A stretch of 64,000 bases of DNA from Symbiodinium sp. CCMP2592 (Eukaryota; Sar; Dinophyceae; Suessiales; Symbiodiniaceae), in NCBI GenBank assembly GCA_905221615.1, contig CAJNDT010003090.1, positions 654,579 through 718,578 of the forward strand. The letters run 5' to 3'. Positions 52,601 to 62,954 of this stretch are shown in pieces. The position numbers and the translations under genes are program-made. The notes below the pieces were generated by a model. That model was not told the origin of the DNA, searched no databases, and saw only the letters and a program-made list of their open reading frames with translations. The stretch's first letter is position 1, and each line of letters begins with the position of its first letter.

Positions 52601-53186
52601 CTTTCAGCCTGTCATGGCCCACGTTTCAGCCTGTCTTGGAGTAGGCAGAACGCAGACCAGGAGTGCCAGGAGAGAGGACCTGCAGATGGGTTGTAAGAGA
52701 GGTGAGCTGGCTGCGCAGGTTTCGGAGATTGGAGGACGTATAATCAAGTACAGCTACATGGCAGTTATGGTCTTCGTGGCGGTCACTTCGATCCATTTCT
52801 TCAATGAGAAGGTACCGGACATGGTCTTTTTGTGTTCAAGGTGCTTCACTCATTCAAAACGACCTCACCACTGTTTTGTCGCAGGTAGCCATCGTCGCCC
52901 CGGATGCGACGCCAGCACAGAGCCATGACATCAACCAAAACTGTGTTTTCAATATATTCGACTTGCGACCTGGATGCATCGGGCGTAGCAAGAATCCGTC
53001 TTGCATCGCCTGCTGCAGTTTGCTTTGCAGGGTTGAGTTTTGCGCTGTGCTAGGCATGACTATTGGCACTTCCTATCTGCTGTGGCATTGGCACTGTTTG
53101 CAATGCTCCTTCTGGACATTCGGGTGAATTCGTGGGCCCGGAAGAACGGAATCCAGATCCTCTTCGAACAGCAGCTTGGCCGATAA
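49673..53186 (+). CDS. SID1/SIDT-type membrane protein with three inserted EF-hands
   Basis: SID1-family proteins move dsRNA or lipids across membranes and belong to the CREST group of putative metal hydrolases. Exon 1 starts after TTCAG (AVVMQPTWNGSECNVPANVE onward), a strand-rich extracellular region. A long exon (about 50510-51648) has RWVLFVVCNIDNLHQPC, the first membrane span (LWIGAAIMIFGPAGILFVVN), a second (FFPALLALMIGVFLATAAQF), CFYNEKCFSPGVVWDIPWNN and the third span FLSNLAYFVAGAHTM. Then come three EF-hand loops (DLNGSGSVSRQE, DKNQDNLLSREE, DIDGDGYLTEIK; 51200-51371), then FYAVGTTFVAEGIGSMCYHL with CPSVETFQFDTCFMIPIANL, the strongest SID1 signature. Downstream spans: VWTVAAVSALNRVF and ALQALIILLVLSLGLRGAL (about 51943-52064), YSYMAVMVFVAVTSIHFFNE (about 52753-52812), and RHDYWHFLSAVALALFAMLL to the stop at 53186. 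The Ser, Asp, CYH His and HxxxH expected of the hydrolase site are all present. Confidence 0.8.
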
Positions 53187-54336
53187 GTTGTCGCTTTGCG
53201 TGGCTCTGTGCGAGAGCTCTGAAGCCGAGGCCAGTTGACTACTCCTCGGCCTCTGATTCGGACCCGGAGTCCTCCGAGACGGAGGGCGTAGACCCTGAGA
53301 CGCTCGAATCGGAAGATGCGGGCTTTGAAGATCCGCGGAGTGACAGCAAAATATATCGGCTCTAAACTGCGGCGATGGCCGCAAAAAAGATCCTGTTGGC
53401 TTTCTTCGTCAGAGCGAATTCAGGCCTCTGAACCCAGAGGATGCCGATTTTGCTTCATGGAGCCGCCCGGTAAGCCGTGGTGCTTTGTCACGCTTCAGGC
53501 TCACCCGTGGGCCGGTTCATTGCAGGCTCGTCTTGACCCTGCGTGTACAGAAGGCCTTGCGACGTGCAGTTTCGAGGCCGTTACTTTGTCCAGCAGCCGA
53601 GAAATGCCGCACGAACCTCCCTTTACTCGGCGTCGGGTAGAGCCGCAGCCCCTCCCGCCCAAACTAAAACAACTCAGGGCTGCAGGTTCCGCCCACACCC
53701 CCACACACTTGAGCACACGGAGGCTGTTGCGCATGGTCTAGCGAGCGCGTCCGAGCTTGAACACTCCCGTAGATGATCAGATGCCTCATAGTGAGACTCC
53801 AGGGCCGGGAGGTTTCAAGTCAAGTGTATGACCACTACAAGAAAAGGGTTGCAAAAGATTGGGACGGAAACATAACTCCTGTATTGTTGTCACGACTGTC
53901 GCCCGCAACAATCTGCCAATTGCATAAAACTGCGCGAACCCTTAGGCTGTTAGGTTCGATGACGGGGTGGCGAACAGTATTCAACAGCACCACCTTGATC
54001 TGGGAGATCCACTGGGCAACAGCGTTGCTATTACCACGTGAAAACACGAAGGCTTCTGTCGCTGAAGGATGCGCGCGTGCCTTGATCGCCGGCACAAGTG
54101 GCTCAAGCTTAAGGCTTGGAGCTGCTTCCCTCCGATTCGTTGTCGGAGAGCAGCTCGGCGCAAGAGTGCTGCAGGTACTGCTACCGCCAAGCTTGAGCGA
54201 CGTGCATCTTGCATGCTAGTCCTTCTGAGTTGCTGAGTGACTGGGTGCTTGCATTTTGTTCAGGTAGCCAGAACGTGCGGATGGCCATGTGACAGCTCAG
54301 AATCGGACCCTCGGACTCTCAGAGGGCGGACGGTGG
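53187..54336. other. Stretch without a firm gene
   Basis: An acidic frame, SSASDSDPESSETEGVDPET (about 53237-53296), could be an alternative tail of the SID1-like gene. Otherwise nothing recognised. Confidence 0.35.
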
Positions 54337-55960
54337 ATGCAAGCACTCCCCACTCGCCTTCGGCCTTTCCTCTTGGTACTCTTGCTCACGTACGCGCAGG
54401 AAGACGTGAATACAACCAACGAAACTTTTATCTTACCATTTGTTGAGTCACGGGTTGAGGCAATTCCAACAACAGTGCAAACCTGTGGTGAGCTCGTCTT
54501 CAGCGGGGCTGAGTCCTTTGATTCCCGGGGCGACTCGCTGCAATTCTTCTGGGGCTTTGGGCCTGGCACACCTAGCTGGTTTCGGACGCCTCGGCTGTCG
54601 ACACTACTGGAAGAAGCCACAGCGACGAGTGCTGACTCCGTCGTTGTGAGCCCCTGGGTCCTCTCAGAAGCTGGTGCACGGCTCGGAGAGGAGCTGAGGG
54701 AAGGGGAGGTGCGCTTGGAGGTGAGGCTGATCGTTCGCAATGCTCTTGGCAACAGCACGGAGGCGGTGGTTTCTGCCGGCGTGGTGGGGTCCACAGCGCA
54801 GGCAGAGCCAGTGATTTTTCCAGTTGGGAGCAACGATGTTCAGCTGAAGCACAGCGAGCGCTTGATTCTTTCGGTGGTCACTTCGGAGGCACCCTTTGCA
54901 CTCTCCTGCGCCTTGCGCGATCCCGGGAGAAGTGCAGGCCGGACCAACATAACTTGGGAGTACCGCGGTTTTGGCCAGGCGTTCCGGACCTTGGAGGACC
55001 TTGCGCCTTCGAACCCGCGGATGCGAGACCTGTCGGAAGATCCCAATACGGTGGAGTTGGCACCGTATGCTTTGCAGCCCGGCAGTTTCCACCTGTTGCG
55101 AGCGGTGGCTGCGTTTGATACTCGACCCACCCTAGCTCCAAGAGCTAACGTGGTTTTCAGAATTTCCGTTGAGCCATTGCCACCGCTTGAGGTGCACATC
55201 ATCGGCCCAAGGGTAGCCTCGCAGTGCGGTTTTGAGTTGGATGCCTCGCAGGTTTGGGACCCAACTCTGCCCAGCAGCAACCTTTCGGATTTTCTCTTCG
55301 AGTGGAGATGTTCATCCATTGTACAAGTGGGCGAGCTTGACATCTGTGCGAACTTGCCGGGCTTGGGAGCAGCTGGCCCGAGGCTCACTGTTGGGCCTGG
55401 CCTGCTGCCTGGAGTGCACCGCTTCTCGGTTTTCGTTCGCCGCAAGACTGGTGGACCATCGGCGGTTGCCAGAAACCCCGTGAGGGTACAGAATACGTCC
55501 TTCGCCACTTTGAGCCTGAAATTCCCACGCTACGCTTACACGGGGAAGTTGAATCTCACAGATGGCATCCCTCCGGTCAGCGCTGTCGTGGATGCAAGTG
55601 GCCAAGCAGGCGCCGCATGTCTGGTTCCAGAAGTTCAGTGGCAATGGGTGCTTGTCGAAGATCGCCTGCTGCCCAGACTCGATCGTATTCTCCCAACCAG
55701 GGCCGAAACGGTCGGCAACATGCTGGAACTGCAGTCTGATGTGGGCGATGATGGGCTCTTGCTTCCAGGTGTTCCGTATTACCATGTGCTGCTTCAATCC
55801 GATAATCAGAGCACCCTGGCCGCCGCAGTAGCAGGCGTCGTTGATCGGCCTCCGCTGGAGAATGTCTTGCGCAACGGCGTGGTGGCTGCGATCATCTCCC
55901 CCAAGTTTGTGGCAGAGGAGCCCCCCGCAGGTGGCTTGATCACGGCCGGCAACCGAGAGA
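54337..55960 (+). CDS. Secreted or membrane REJ/PKD-type protein, N-terminal part
   Basis: REJ and PKD modules are extracellular beta-sandwich domains of polycystin-1 and sperm receptors. I start at ATG 54337 because MQALPTRLRPFLLVLLLTYA reads as a signal peptide, rather than the in-frame GTG at 54289. The following ectodomain has N-glycosylation sequons (NTTNETF). It also has repeated beta-domain phrases: CGELVFSGAESFDSRGDSLQ with FFWGF (about 54484-54560), CGFELDASQVWDPTLPSSNL with FLFEWRCSS (55213-55320), LTVGPGLLPGVHRFSVFVR (55385-55440), and VSAVVDASGQAG with VQWQWVLVEDRLLP. The 'DASQ-x-WDP...FEW-x-C' and 'L-x-PG-x-(H/Y)-x-F-x-V-x-V' patterns are those of REJ. The frame stays open to 56232 but composition changes after about 55950, so I end the supported part there. 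More exons follow. Confidence 0.7.
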
Positions 55961-57540
55961 CCGAGAGCCAGCAGAAGCCAAGGCGAAAGCCGAAAGAAGC
56001 CTTAGCCGCCTTAGCCTTAGCCTTCGCCTCAGTCTTCAGCTCTGGTCCGAGGTCCAACCCTCCTTTCAGGGCCTGTCCCTCGGGCGGGGGCTCCCAGCGG
56101 CTTAAAGCCTTGAAGCCATCCTTCGCCCTTCAATGTTCGCCTTCGAGGACCACTTTCGTGGTGGAGACGAGCATGTGGCCCTCGGCTGAGCTTGGAAGCC
56201 GAGCTTCGCCACGACTCTCGTCAGAGCTCTGAGGACCGATGAGCGGCCAGCAGAGCTGGAGTACGAGTTCCTAGCTTTCCCACTCCAGGACTTGAAGCTC
56301 TTGTCTTTCTGCATCTGTGGCTTTTCCACGGATCTAACTCTGGCACTGGTGTTGTCTGCCAGGAGCTGCCGCAAGGCGTTTGGGAGTCAGTTACTTCCTC
56401 TTCTGTACGTCTGTGCTGCTGGTGGTTGTTCTTTCTTGTTCTTTGTTGGGGCTTTCCTGGGCTTGTGCAATGCAAACCCTCGACCGATTTACTATGAGAC
56501 AATGCATACAAGTCGGAGCATACGGCATAAGCTCATCATCCAGACTGACAGTGCTGTATCTGGAAGGTGCTGACCCGTTGCCGGACCTGCAGATCGACTG
56601 GGACCAGCAGGGAAGTTTCATGTTTTGCTCACTGAAGCATGCCGTGGGAAGAACATTGAAGAACAACCTCGCAAGGCAAGGCAGCTCCCCGCAGTAGATC
56701 AAACGCACTTCTGTTTTGCTGACTCACTGAAGCATGCCGTGGGAAGACTACTGCCTGATCCCCGAAGTAGCAGTAGATCAAATGCATTGCGCTGTCAGCG
56801 ATTTGGCCTGAAATTTGATGTTGATATCGAACCCTGAGATCAGGAGGATCCCCAGAACCCGCAGTACTGGAAGGAGTTGGGCGGGTGCCGGCCTCAGCCG
56901 CCTGGTATCGATGAGTCCTGCAGGGTAAGATGAGCTTCAACTACGCCACGGGCACGCTCGAGCGCTAGTGCCGGCACGTCTTCAGAACAGTAACAGCCCC
57001 ACTCGGGATGCTCAGAGTGCCACAGCCCGCAGTGTGCCCTTGTAGAAGCTGTCACCGCAAGAAGCTAACACAAGACGGCTGCGACTGGTCCCATCGAAGA
57101 TTGTGTTACTCGGAGCGCCTCGACCCAAATCCGAGGCAGCTCTTGAGGTGCGAGCCTAAGTTCCAGAAGATGTGAAGTCGCCGCGCATTGTTAGCAGAAT
57201 GGCTCGGCAGGCCTTGGGGTCACTTGCCACAGGCGTCTGGGCGGATCTTTTCTGCTTTTGAACCTCGCAGCTTGCCTTGCCAGGCTCTCGTGCACATGCC
57301 GGCGGGGCTTTACCAGCTGGTTGTCCGAGCTCGGGATGACGAAGGGGCCGTGGGAGCCTCAGGTGCATTGCCGTTTCCTGCGAAACAGCGTAATTATCGC
57401 TCCTGCTGGGAAGTCTGTTCTGTCTTCCTAGGTTGCGATGACCAGCTCTCCTGAGCCTCTCATCGTGGAGGCCGAGCAAAACTTCACCGTGCCCTACGTG
57501 GAAGCAGCTGCCCCAAAGGTCCAAGCTATTGTGAAATTGC
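55961..57540 (+). CDS. Probable further exons of the REJ/PKD-type gene
   Basis: DERPAELEYEFLAFPLQ (about 56238-56288) and a hydrophobic piece LGVSYFLFCTSVLLVVVLSC (about 56378-56440) are exon-like. HMPAGLYQLVVRARDDEGAV (about 57294-57353) repeats the REJ/PKD 'PG-x-Y-x-L-x-V-x-A-x-D-x-x-G' strand motif, followed by PEPLIVEAEQNFTVPYVEAA (about 57446-57510). Their order and strand agree with one long gene begun at 54337. Exon joins and the stop were not resolved. Confidence 0.4.
56612..56790. repeat. Short direct tandem duplication (~90 bp unit, two copies)
   Basis: CACTGAAGCATGCCGTGGGA occurs at about 56629 and 56727, and GCAGTAGATCAAA-GCA at about 56691 and 56770, in the same order, showing one local duplication with a small internal difference in length. 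Non-coding, probably intronic. Confidence 0.85.
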
Positions 57541-58376
57541 GAAGTTGGTGTCAGGGCGATGTAGTAAAAAAAACCCATGAGCTACTGCAGACCTATGGCT
57601 CAGGATGGCAGTAGTTAAAGCCCCACAAACACTGCAGAAGGTAAACGTAACACACGCAGCGGGAGATTCGTTGACTTGCAGACCTTGGCTGCAGAGACCT
57701 CTGTAGAGAAGGGCCAGTGGATGGCCTTTGCCAGCGCCTGTGCCTCAAAGCCCGTCTACCGACAGCCGTCCCGGGTCCCAACGAGCCACTTAGCATTGCT
57801 TTTCAGGTGCAGGGCACAACCACGTAAGGCTGGCTACTGCAAGATATCTTGCAGTTCGAGGAGATGACAGCCTTGCCAGCTACCGGTGTAGTGGATGCGA
57901 GGCCATTTTTCGTCCTCAAGGTAGCAAACAAAGAGCGGTTGTTCATGTGCCACAGCGATACGTAGAAAATTGAGGCTGTCATGAATGCTCCAGAGATTTC
58001 TTGACAGTGCCAATTGCAACAGTCGAAGACTTCTCGCAATGGCGCGGCAATGTCGATTGTCTGGTGGTTTCCTGGTCCTTGCGGCTTTGTTGTCCCTTGT
58101 GTGGATATGCGGATCTGTCTGCTGTTGCCAGTCGGGTTGTGCAGCACATGCTTTGCGGCTAAGGTGTGTTAGCTGCCGCTTCAGCACAACATATCTGACA
58201 AGCCCGTCTTTGCGAACTCTCGCAGGCTGCAGTGCGGAGGAGTCCCTAAACATGCTCCACGAAGACGACATGCTGACATGCACGTAAAGAGCTGCTTCTG
58301 CCGCCGTTTCCCGTGCAGGTCGAGGCCATGGCCAGGCGGTGGTTCCTTCGATGCTTAGATGGGACGTGAGTGGAAG
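57541..58376. other. Stretch without a supported gene
   Basis: Short frames on both strands only. A hydrophobic frame on + (GGFLVLAALLSLVWICGSVC, about 58063-58122) could be an exon but has no support from neighbours. Confidence 0.3.
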
Positions 58377-59760
58377 AGGTGCCGATACACGCCGTCTCTG
58401 AGGCTTCTCAGCGTGGGAAGAAAGTCTGTGTCTACGCCACAAAAAAAGCCGAGAAGGCTTTCGAAGAGTTCAAGGAGATGAAGCTGCTCAGCTTGACAGC
58501 TTGACATGATTGATCCTTAAAATTCAGCGTCTTAGTCTGATTCTTGGCATTCTCGCCAAGGCAGGATTACGATGCGATGCTCAAGAGCCCACATCCCCGC
58601 AATGCCAAGCGGGTGGGCAACCAGGTGTGGTTTGATGTGTCTCTTGCTCTTCCCCTGGGCCTGGCCTTGGACACGAGACTCAGCTTCCATACTCTAGACG
58701 GGAGACGACGAGATGCGAATGTTTTTGCGAGTGTGCAACTCATGCCGAGGAGCTGGGACAAGGAGGCGGTCGGAGTCAGTCAAGTTGCCGAAAGTGGCAC
58801 TGCTTTCGCTTACAACCAGCGCATTTTGGCCGAGGACATGGAGACCAAGTATTGCTGTGTTAGTTAGAATCCTTCAGGTGTTACTGTTGCCGAACCTGTG
58901 ATAGAGGATTCAGACGTACAGAAAATGTGGATACAGCCTGGCGATAGGCATGGTCTGTGTCGCTTGCATAGGTAGTTGTGCCCAGTTCAAGAGTGTAGCT
59001 CTTGAGTCCGGTGTCATGTTCTTCGCTCGACTAGGCTCTTGACGCTGAACGGCCAAAAGGTCAAGACTCAGGAGGATGTGGTCGCATGCCGAGCTGCCAG
59101 CCAGGTCCAGGCCGCAGGAGGCCTGAATCCCTCATCGCGTCAAAGTAAGGTTGAGATCGTCTCAAAGCTGAAGGAAGGTGACAAGGCTTGGCACCTCATT
59201 TCGCGGTTTTTTCGGAAAGCCGCTTGAGCACCGGGGACAGGTTATTCTGAAGCTTTCACGGGAAGCTCGTGGACCCATTCAGGCTGAGCGATTCACGAAA
59301 TCCTTTTCAAGAACCGACGAAACTGGAGATAGCTGGAGTCAGGTCATCTTCCCCGAGCCGGCTGAGCCCGTCGTCGTGCGTCCCAGTGCGAAGCTTCAAG
59401 ACGCAGCGCGGGCAGCAGGTGGGGCTTTGTGCTCGCATGAGCGGTGCTCGCCAAGAAGAGTGCAGTGAGGTCAGTGAAGAAAGGTGCTGAGATTTGGTCA
59501 GTGCTTGGGGGCTACTGTGTGCCCACAGGCCACAACGTGATCTATCGCTGTGAAGATGGCCTCTGCGGAAGCTGCTGGCATGTCAGCGAGAAGACGGGGG
59601 ATATCTACCAACTGCTCCGTGGTGGCACTGCCCGTAGCAGTGCACCTGACACGGACGGGCCGCGTCGTTAGGTGCCTCGAGTCCGTCACCGCCACCGACC
59701 TGCCTAGCAAGGCCGGGCCGGTGCGGTCGGCGGTGGAGAGGGTCTATGTAGACTGTCGGA
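58377..59760 (+). CDS. Plant-type [2Fe-2S] ferredoxin-domain protein (multi-exon)
   Basis: A [2Fe-2S] ferredoxin carries single electrons, usually in plastids or mitochondria. The domain is read across introns: FPEPAEPVVVRPSAKLQDAA then RAAG (about 59350-59420, the first strands and helix); CVPTGHNVIYRCEDGLCGSC (59519-59578) with the cluster ligands C-x4-C-x2-C; and, after another break, RTGRVVRCLESVTATDLPS (about 59654-59710), which supplies the fourth Cys. Upstream, LNGQKVKTQEDVVACRAASQ (about 59043-59102) with VILKLSREARGP resembles the end of a PDZ domain, tentatively. Earlier exons (KKVCVYATKKAEKAFEEFKE, 58418-58477; NQVWFDVSLALPLGLALDTR, 58621-58680) may be the N-terminus. Ferredoxin part is convincing; gene limits and location are not. 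Confidence 0.55.
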
Positions 59761-60918
59761 CTCGCAGAGACTCGCAGGCGCAGGCGGGGTTCACGGAGCA
59801 GATCGGCGGAGTGGTGCAGGCGCGCCCGGCCCGTTGCGGCCCTGCGGCCCTTTTTTTCTCTGTATCGAGTCTAGCCGCCCAGCCACCGCTTCCGCTTCGC
59901 TCTGACAGGCCTTGGCAGGCAACAACCAGGCAACTCGGCGTCGGAGTAGGCTTCGCTTTTCGAGAACCTGCCCTGCCCTCGACCCTTAAGTCTCGAGAGA
60001 GCACGGATCAAGAGTGAGACTCTGTGACTATATGGCTATGGCGGCTATGCGGCTATGCATGATGTGTGATTCGGCAACCGAGTGGGAACCCGGAGCGTCT
60101 TGGGACAACACGGAGCCGTTGCGGCTACGTCCTTGCCCCGAGATTTACGAGCCCCTCGGCGTTTTGGCACAGGCTCAACAACACATACCCACGACCTGCA
60201 ACCTGCAAATGCCGGTGCTTGAGGAAGTTCATGAACCCCCACATGGGAAAGTGGCAGTACGACGCTGGCAAGTACAAGGCTCCTAAGACGAGCTTTTTGT
60301 TGGTAGCTCTTCTGCGCGGCACCTTCAGATGACATCCTTGCTTGGCGGAGGTGACCCGTGATGATGATGATAGGCTGATCTATGCCACTTGTCTTTGGAG
60401 CCACGGCTCCTTCTTTAAACGGACCAATCTCCATCAGCATCTCAGGTCGAGAACAAAGTCCAAGGCCATTTATCATATCTGACCTGGACAGTGTATGCAG
60501 TGCCAGGCAGTAACAAGAGTCTGCAACTTGTGCAGGCTTCCTCGTCGAGGAAGATGAGGATGATCCCATGAACCGATGGTTGACTGCAGATCTCGGTGAG
60601 AATGGTCAGATTCGGACCGCTTGCCTGCAGGGAAAGCTGATGCTGTACCGGTGAGTTCAATTTTCCAAGTTCCAGAGCTCCGAGCGATTCTGTTGTCCTG
60701 CAACCTCGAATCTAGGAACGAGGACTAGGACAACATCCACCCCGCCGAGTTACTAGTCATCGGCTCGCCCAATTCCCCTAAGACCTGAGTTTGATGATGA
60801 CCTGAGTGTTTCGAGTCCCGAGCAGGATCAGACTGAGCAAGTCCCTAGGCCGGGCCAGATTGCGCACAGCTTTGTGCGCGTGTATGTGCATACACGTACG
60901 TACGTACACGTTTGTATC
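59761..60918. other. Mostly unassigned; one small exon
   Basis: EEDEDDPMNRWLTADLGENG with QIRTACLQGKLMLYR and a stop (about 60545-60658) looks like a real small exon on +. The rest shows nothing recognisable. Confidence 0.3.
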
Positions 60919-60954
<36 letters not shown>

Positions 60955-60985
60955 TCTGCGTCTCTGTGTGTGTGTGTGTGCGTGT
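60919..60985. repeat. GT microsatellite
   Basis: (GT)n runs interrupted by CTCTGCGTC. Confidence 0.97.
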
Positions 60986-62135
60986 GGATTCCTAAGAGGG
61001 GCTGCTACCGCTTTTGCTCATCAGACATCTCTCAAAGGTTCTAGATCAAGGAACCTAGGAATCTAGGCCCTGGTCTTACTTGCAGTATTGTGTTCGCGGT
61101 AACTGTGTTGATTCGACCGGCGCTCCGGTGCCCGAGTGCGTGCCAATGACTCACGGCTTGTGGACAGGACATCGATGCTCTTTGTTACGACACGCCATGA
61201 TGAATAGGAAGACGGATCGGACAAACAGCGGCGAAAGCGTGCGTGAGCGTGAGCTGGTCGGTGGGTCAGGGCGGGGGGCGTGGGGCGGGGGTAATGATGG
61301 ACATGCAGGTGTGGGCCACGGTGTGGAAGCAAAGGTGCTGTTGTGCTTCCAGTCGCCAGGCGTCTCTATTGACATGGAGTCCCAGTACAAGGCAGCTGGC
61401 AGTGATGAATGGGGCGAGATTCGATGCGTGGATGCATTGGGCTTGCTTGCGGATAGCAACAAGAGGAGCACAGCTAAACGAGTTCCTGGACAAGCCTGCC
61501 CAACCAAGGAACGGCTTTCAAGTATTGAGGTGACAGGCTGGACGCCGGAGCTTCAATCTGTCTCACTTCGGCCGCGACTAGCAAGTTTTCCACAACATCC
61601 TTATCTCGGGGACGCCCGTCGCCAGAAGCACACTGCAGCGGTTAGATTTGAGTCCGTTTAAATGTGTGCGACTCACTCTGGCCCCCGGCCTCCATCAATC
61701 TGCCTTATGGCCCATATAGGGCTACGCTTCGCGCATCGCAGGTCTTGTCAATTTGAGTGTTTAACAGGCGAGAATTCGTGTCTTTCTGCGCATGTAGTGC
61801 ATTGGTGGTACAGTGCACTGTTGATTAGGAGCGCACCAGTTTTCCTCCTATGTGCCCGTGGGGTTAAACAGAACATCACAGAGAAACAAGAGCTGGAGTG
61901 TTTGCCTGAAGCTTGAAGTTCTTCGCAGTCCCCGTTGCCGCATGAGATTCTAAAGACTTGTCATAGGCCTGCTGCCGGCACGAGTCTTGGTTCAAGAAGT
62001 GATCTTATTCTGCGTCTACAGGCTTTCGACAAAGGCAGGAGTGCACAAGCTCAACGGAGAAAACACTCCACTTCAGGGGCGACCTTGATTCCTCTGACTC
62101 TAGCAGTGGACCCACCTCTGGGCTTCTCTCTTGCC
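60986..62135. other. Stretch without a supported gene
   Basis: A frame at 61080-61661 on + contains SPGVSIDMESQYKAAGSDEW, which looks coding-like but was not matched to anything. Nothing else recognised. Confidence 0.3.
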
Positions 62136-62954
62136 ATGACACCTCAAGCGCTTGGCAAGCGATCTTTCCGGCGACAGGCCTCACTGGCTTTGGCGTCTTC
62201 TGTGGTGGTGCTCTTGGATCCTCTAGCGATCAGAACAGAAATGCAGCTAGTTGCCCGAAGAACTGGTGCGGTCGCACCTGAGACCAGGCAGAGCCGAGCC
62301 TCATCGGAAGCATTTTGTCCTTCCTTTCGCAACTCTGCAGCCTTGCCAACCTGCCTAGCGGGCATTGTGATCGCAGCAACCGCTGCGGCCGCTCCCACGA
62401 CAGAATCTCGTCATGTGCAGCTCCCGCACCGCTTTCAGCATGTGCGGCGCCTGCACAGAAGGTTGAAGAAAGTGGCTGCGCTCGCCATCGCTACATACCT
62501 CTGCACCGCTTTTGTCGGCCCTCCTCGTGACCGTCAGCCATCGCTGTGGGAGGTTCCGGAAGTTCCGGCAGCAAGAGTGGAGAAGCAGCCCGATGACAAG
62601 CTTGCAAAGCGAGTTCGAGCTGTGGCCATAGGTTCGGCCTCGGGTATTCTCCTCAGCTTGCTGGTGCAGGGCCTGCAGGGGCGCAGTCCAGCCCCTACAC
62701 CATTGCCACAGCAATTCACGGGCCAAAGCCTTCAGCCTGTGTCAAGCGGTCCAGACCTCACCTGGATTGGAACACTTAGCACCGGAGTTGTGATCGGACT
62801 CTCCGTGGGATTCAATGTGGGCACCAACCAGACTCCACCACTTACTTCTCCAAAGGAGCATGCAGAGAATGAGCACGATGGCGTGTCCACACACAAGCTT
62901 GATGTTAATCGGGGGGAAGTGTCTGCGCGTAAAAAATCTCGGCCATTGAAGTAG
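62136..62954 (+). CDS. Hypothetical multi-pass membrane protein
   Basis: From the first in-frame ATG (62136) the frame is open for 272 codons; it is open back to 61935 without an earlier ATG. Hydrophobic segments: ASLALASSVVVLLDPL, CLAGIVIAATAAAA, VAALAIATYLCTAFVGPP, AVAIGSASGILLSLLVQGL and LTWIGTLSTGVVIGLSVGFN. Basic stretches lie between (HRFQHVRRLHRRLKK). The Ala/Arg-rich first half could be an organelle presequence. The last two Gly-rich spans resemble a hairpin. No family recognised; intron-free and uninterrupted, so probably a real gene. Confidence 0.5.
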   Translation: MTPQALGKRSFRRQASLALASSVVVLLDPLAIRTEMQLVARRTGAVAPETRQSRASSEAFCPSFRNSAALPTCLAGIVIAATAAAAPTTESRHVQLPHRFQHVRRLHRRLKKVAALAIATYLCTAFVGPPRDRQPSLWEVPEVPAARVEKQPDDKLAKRVRAVAIGSASGILLSLLVQGLQGRSPAPTPLPQQFTGQSLQPVSSGPDLTWIGTLSTGVVIGLSVGFNVGTNQTPPLTSPKEHAENEHDGVSTHKLDVNRGEVSARKKSRPLK

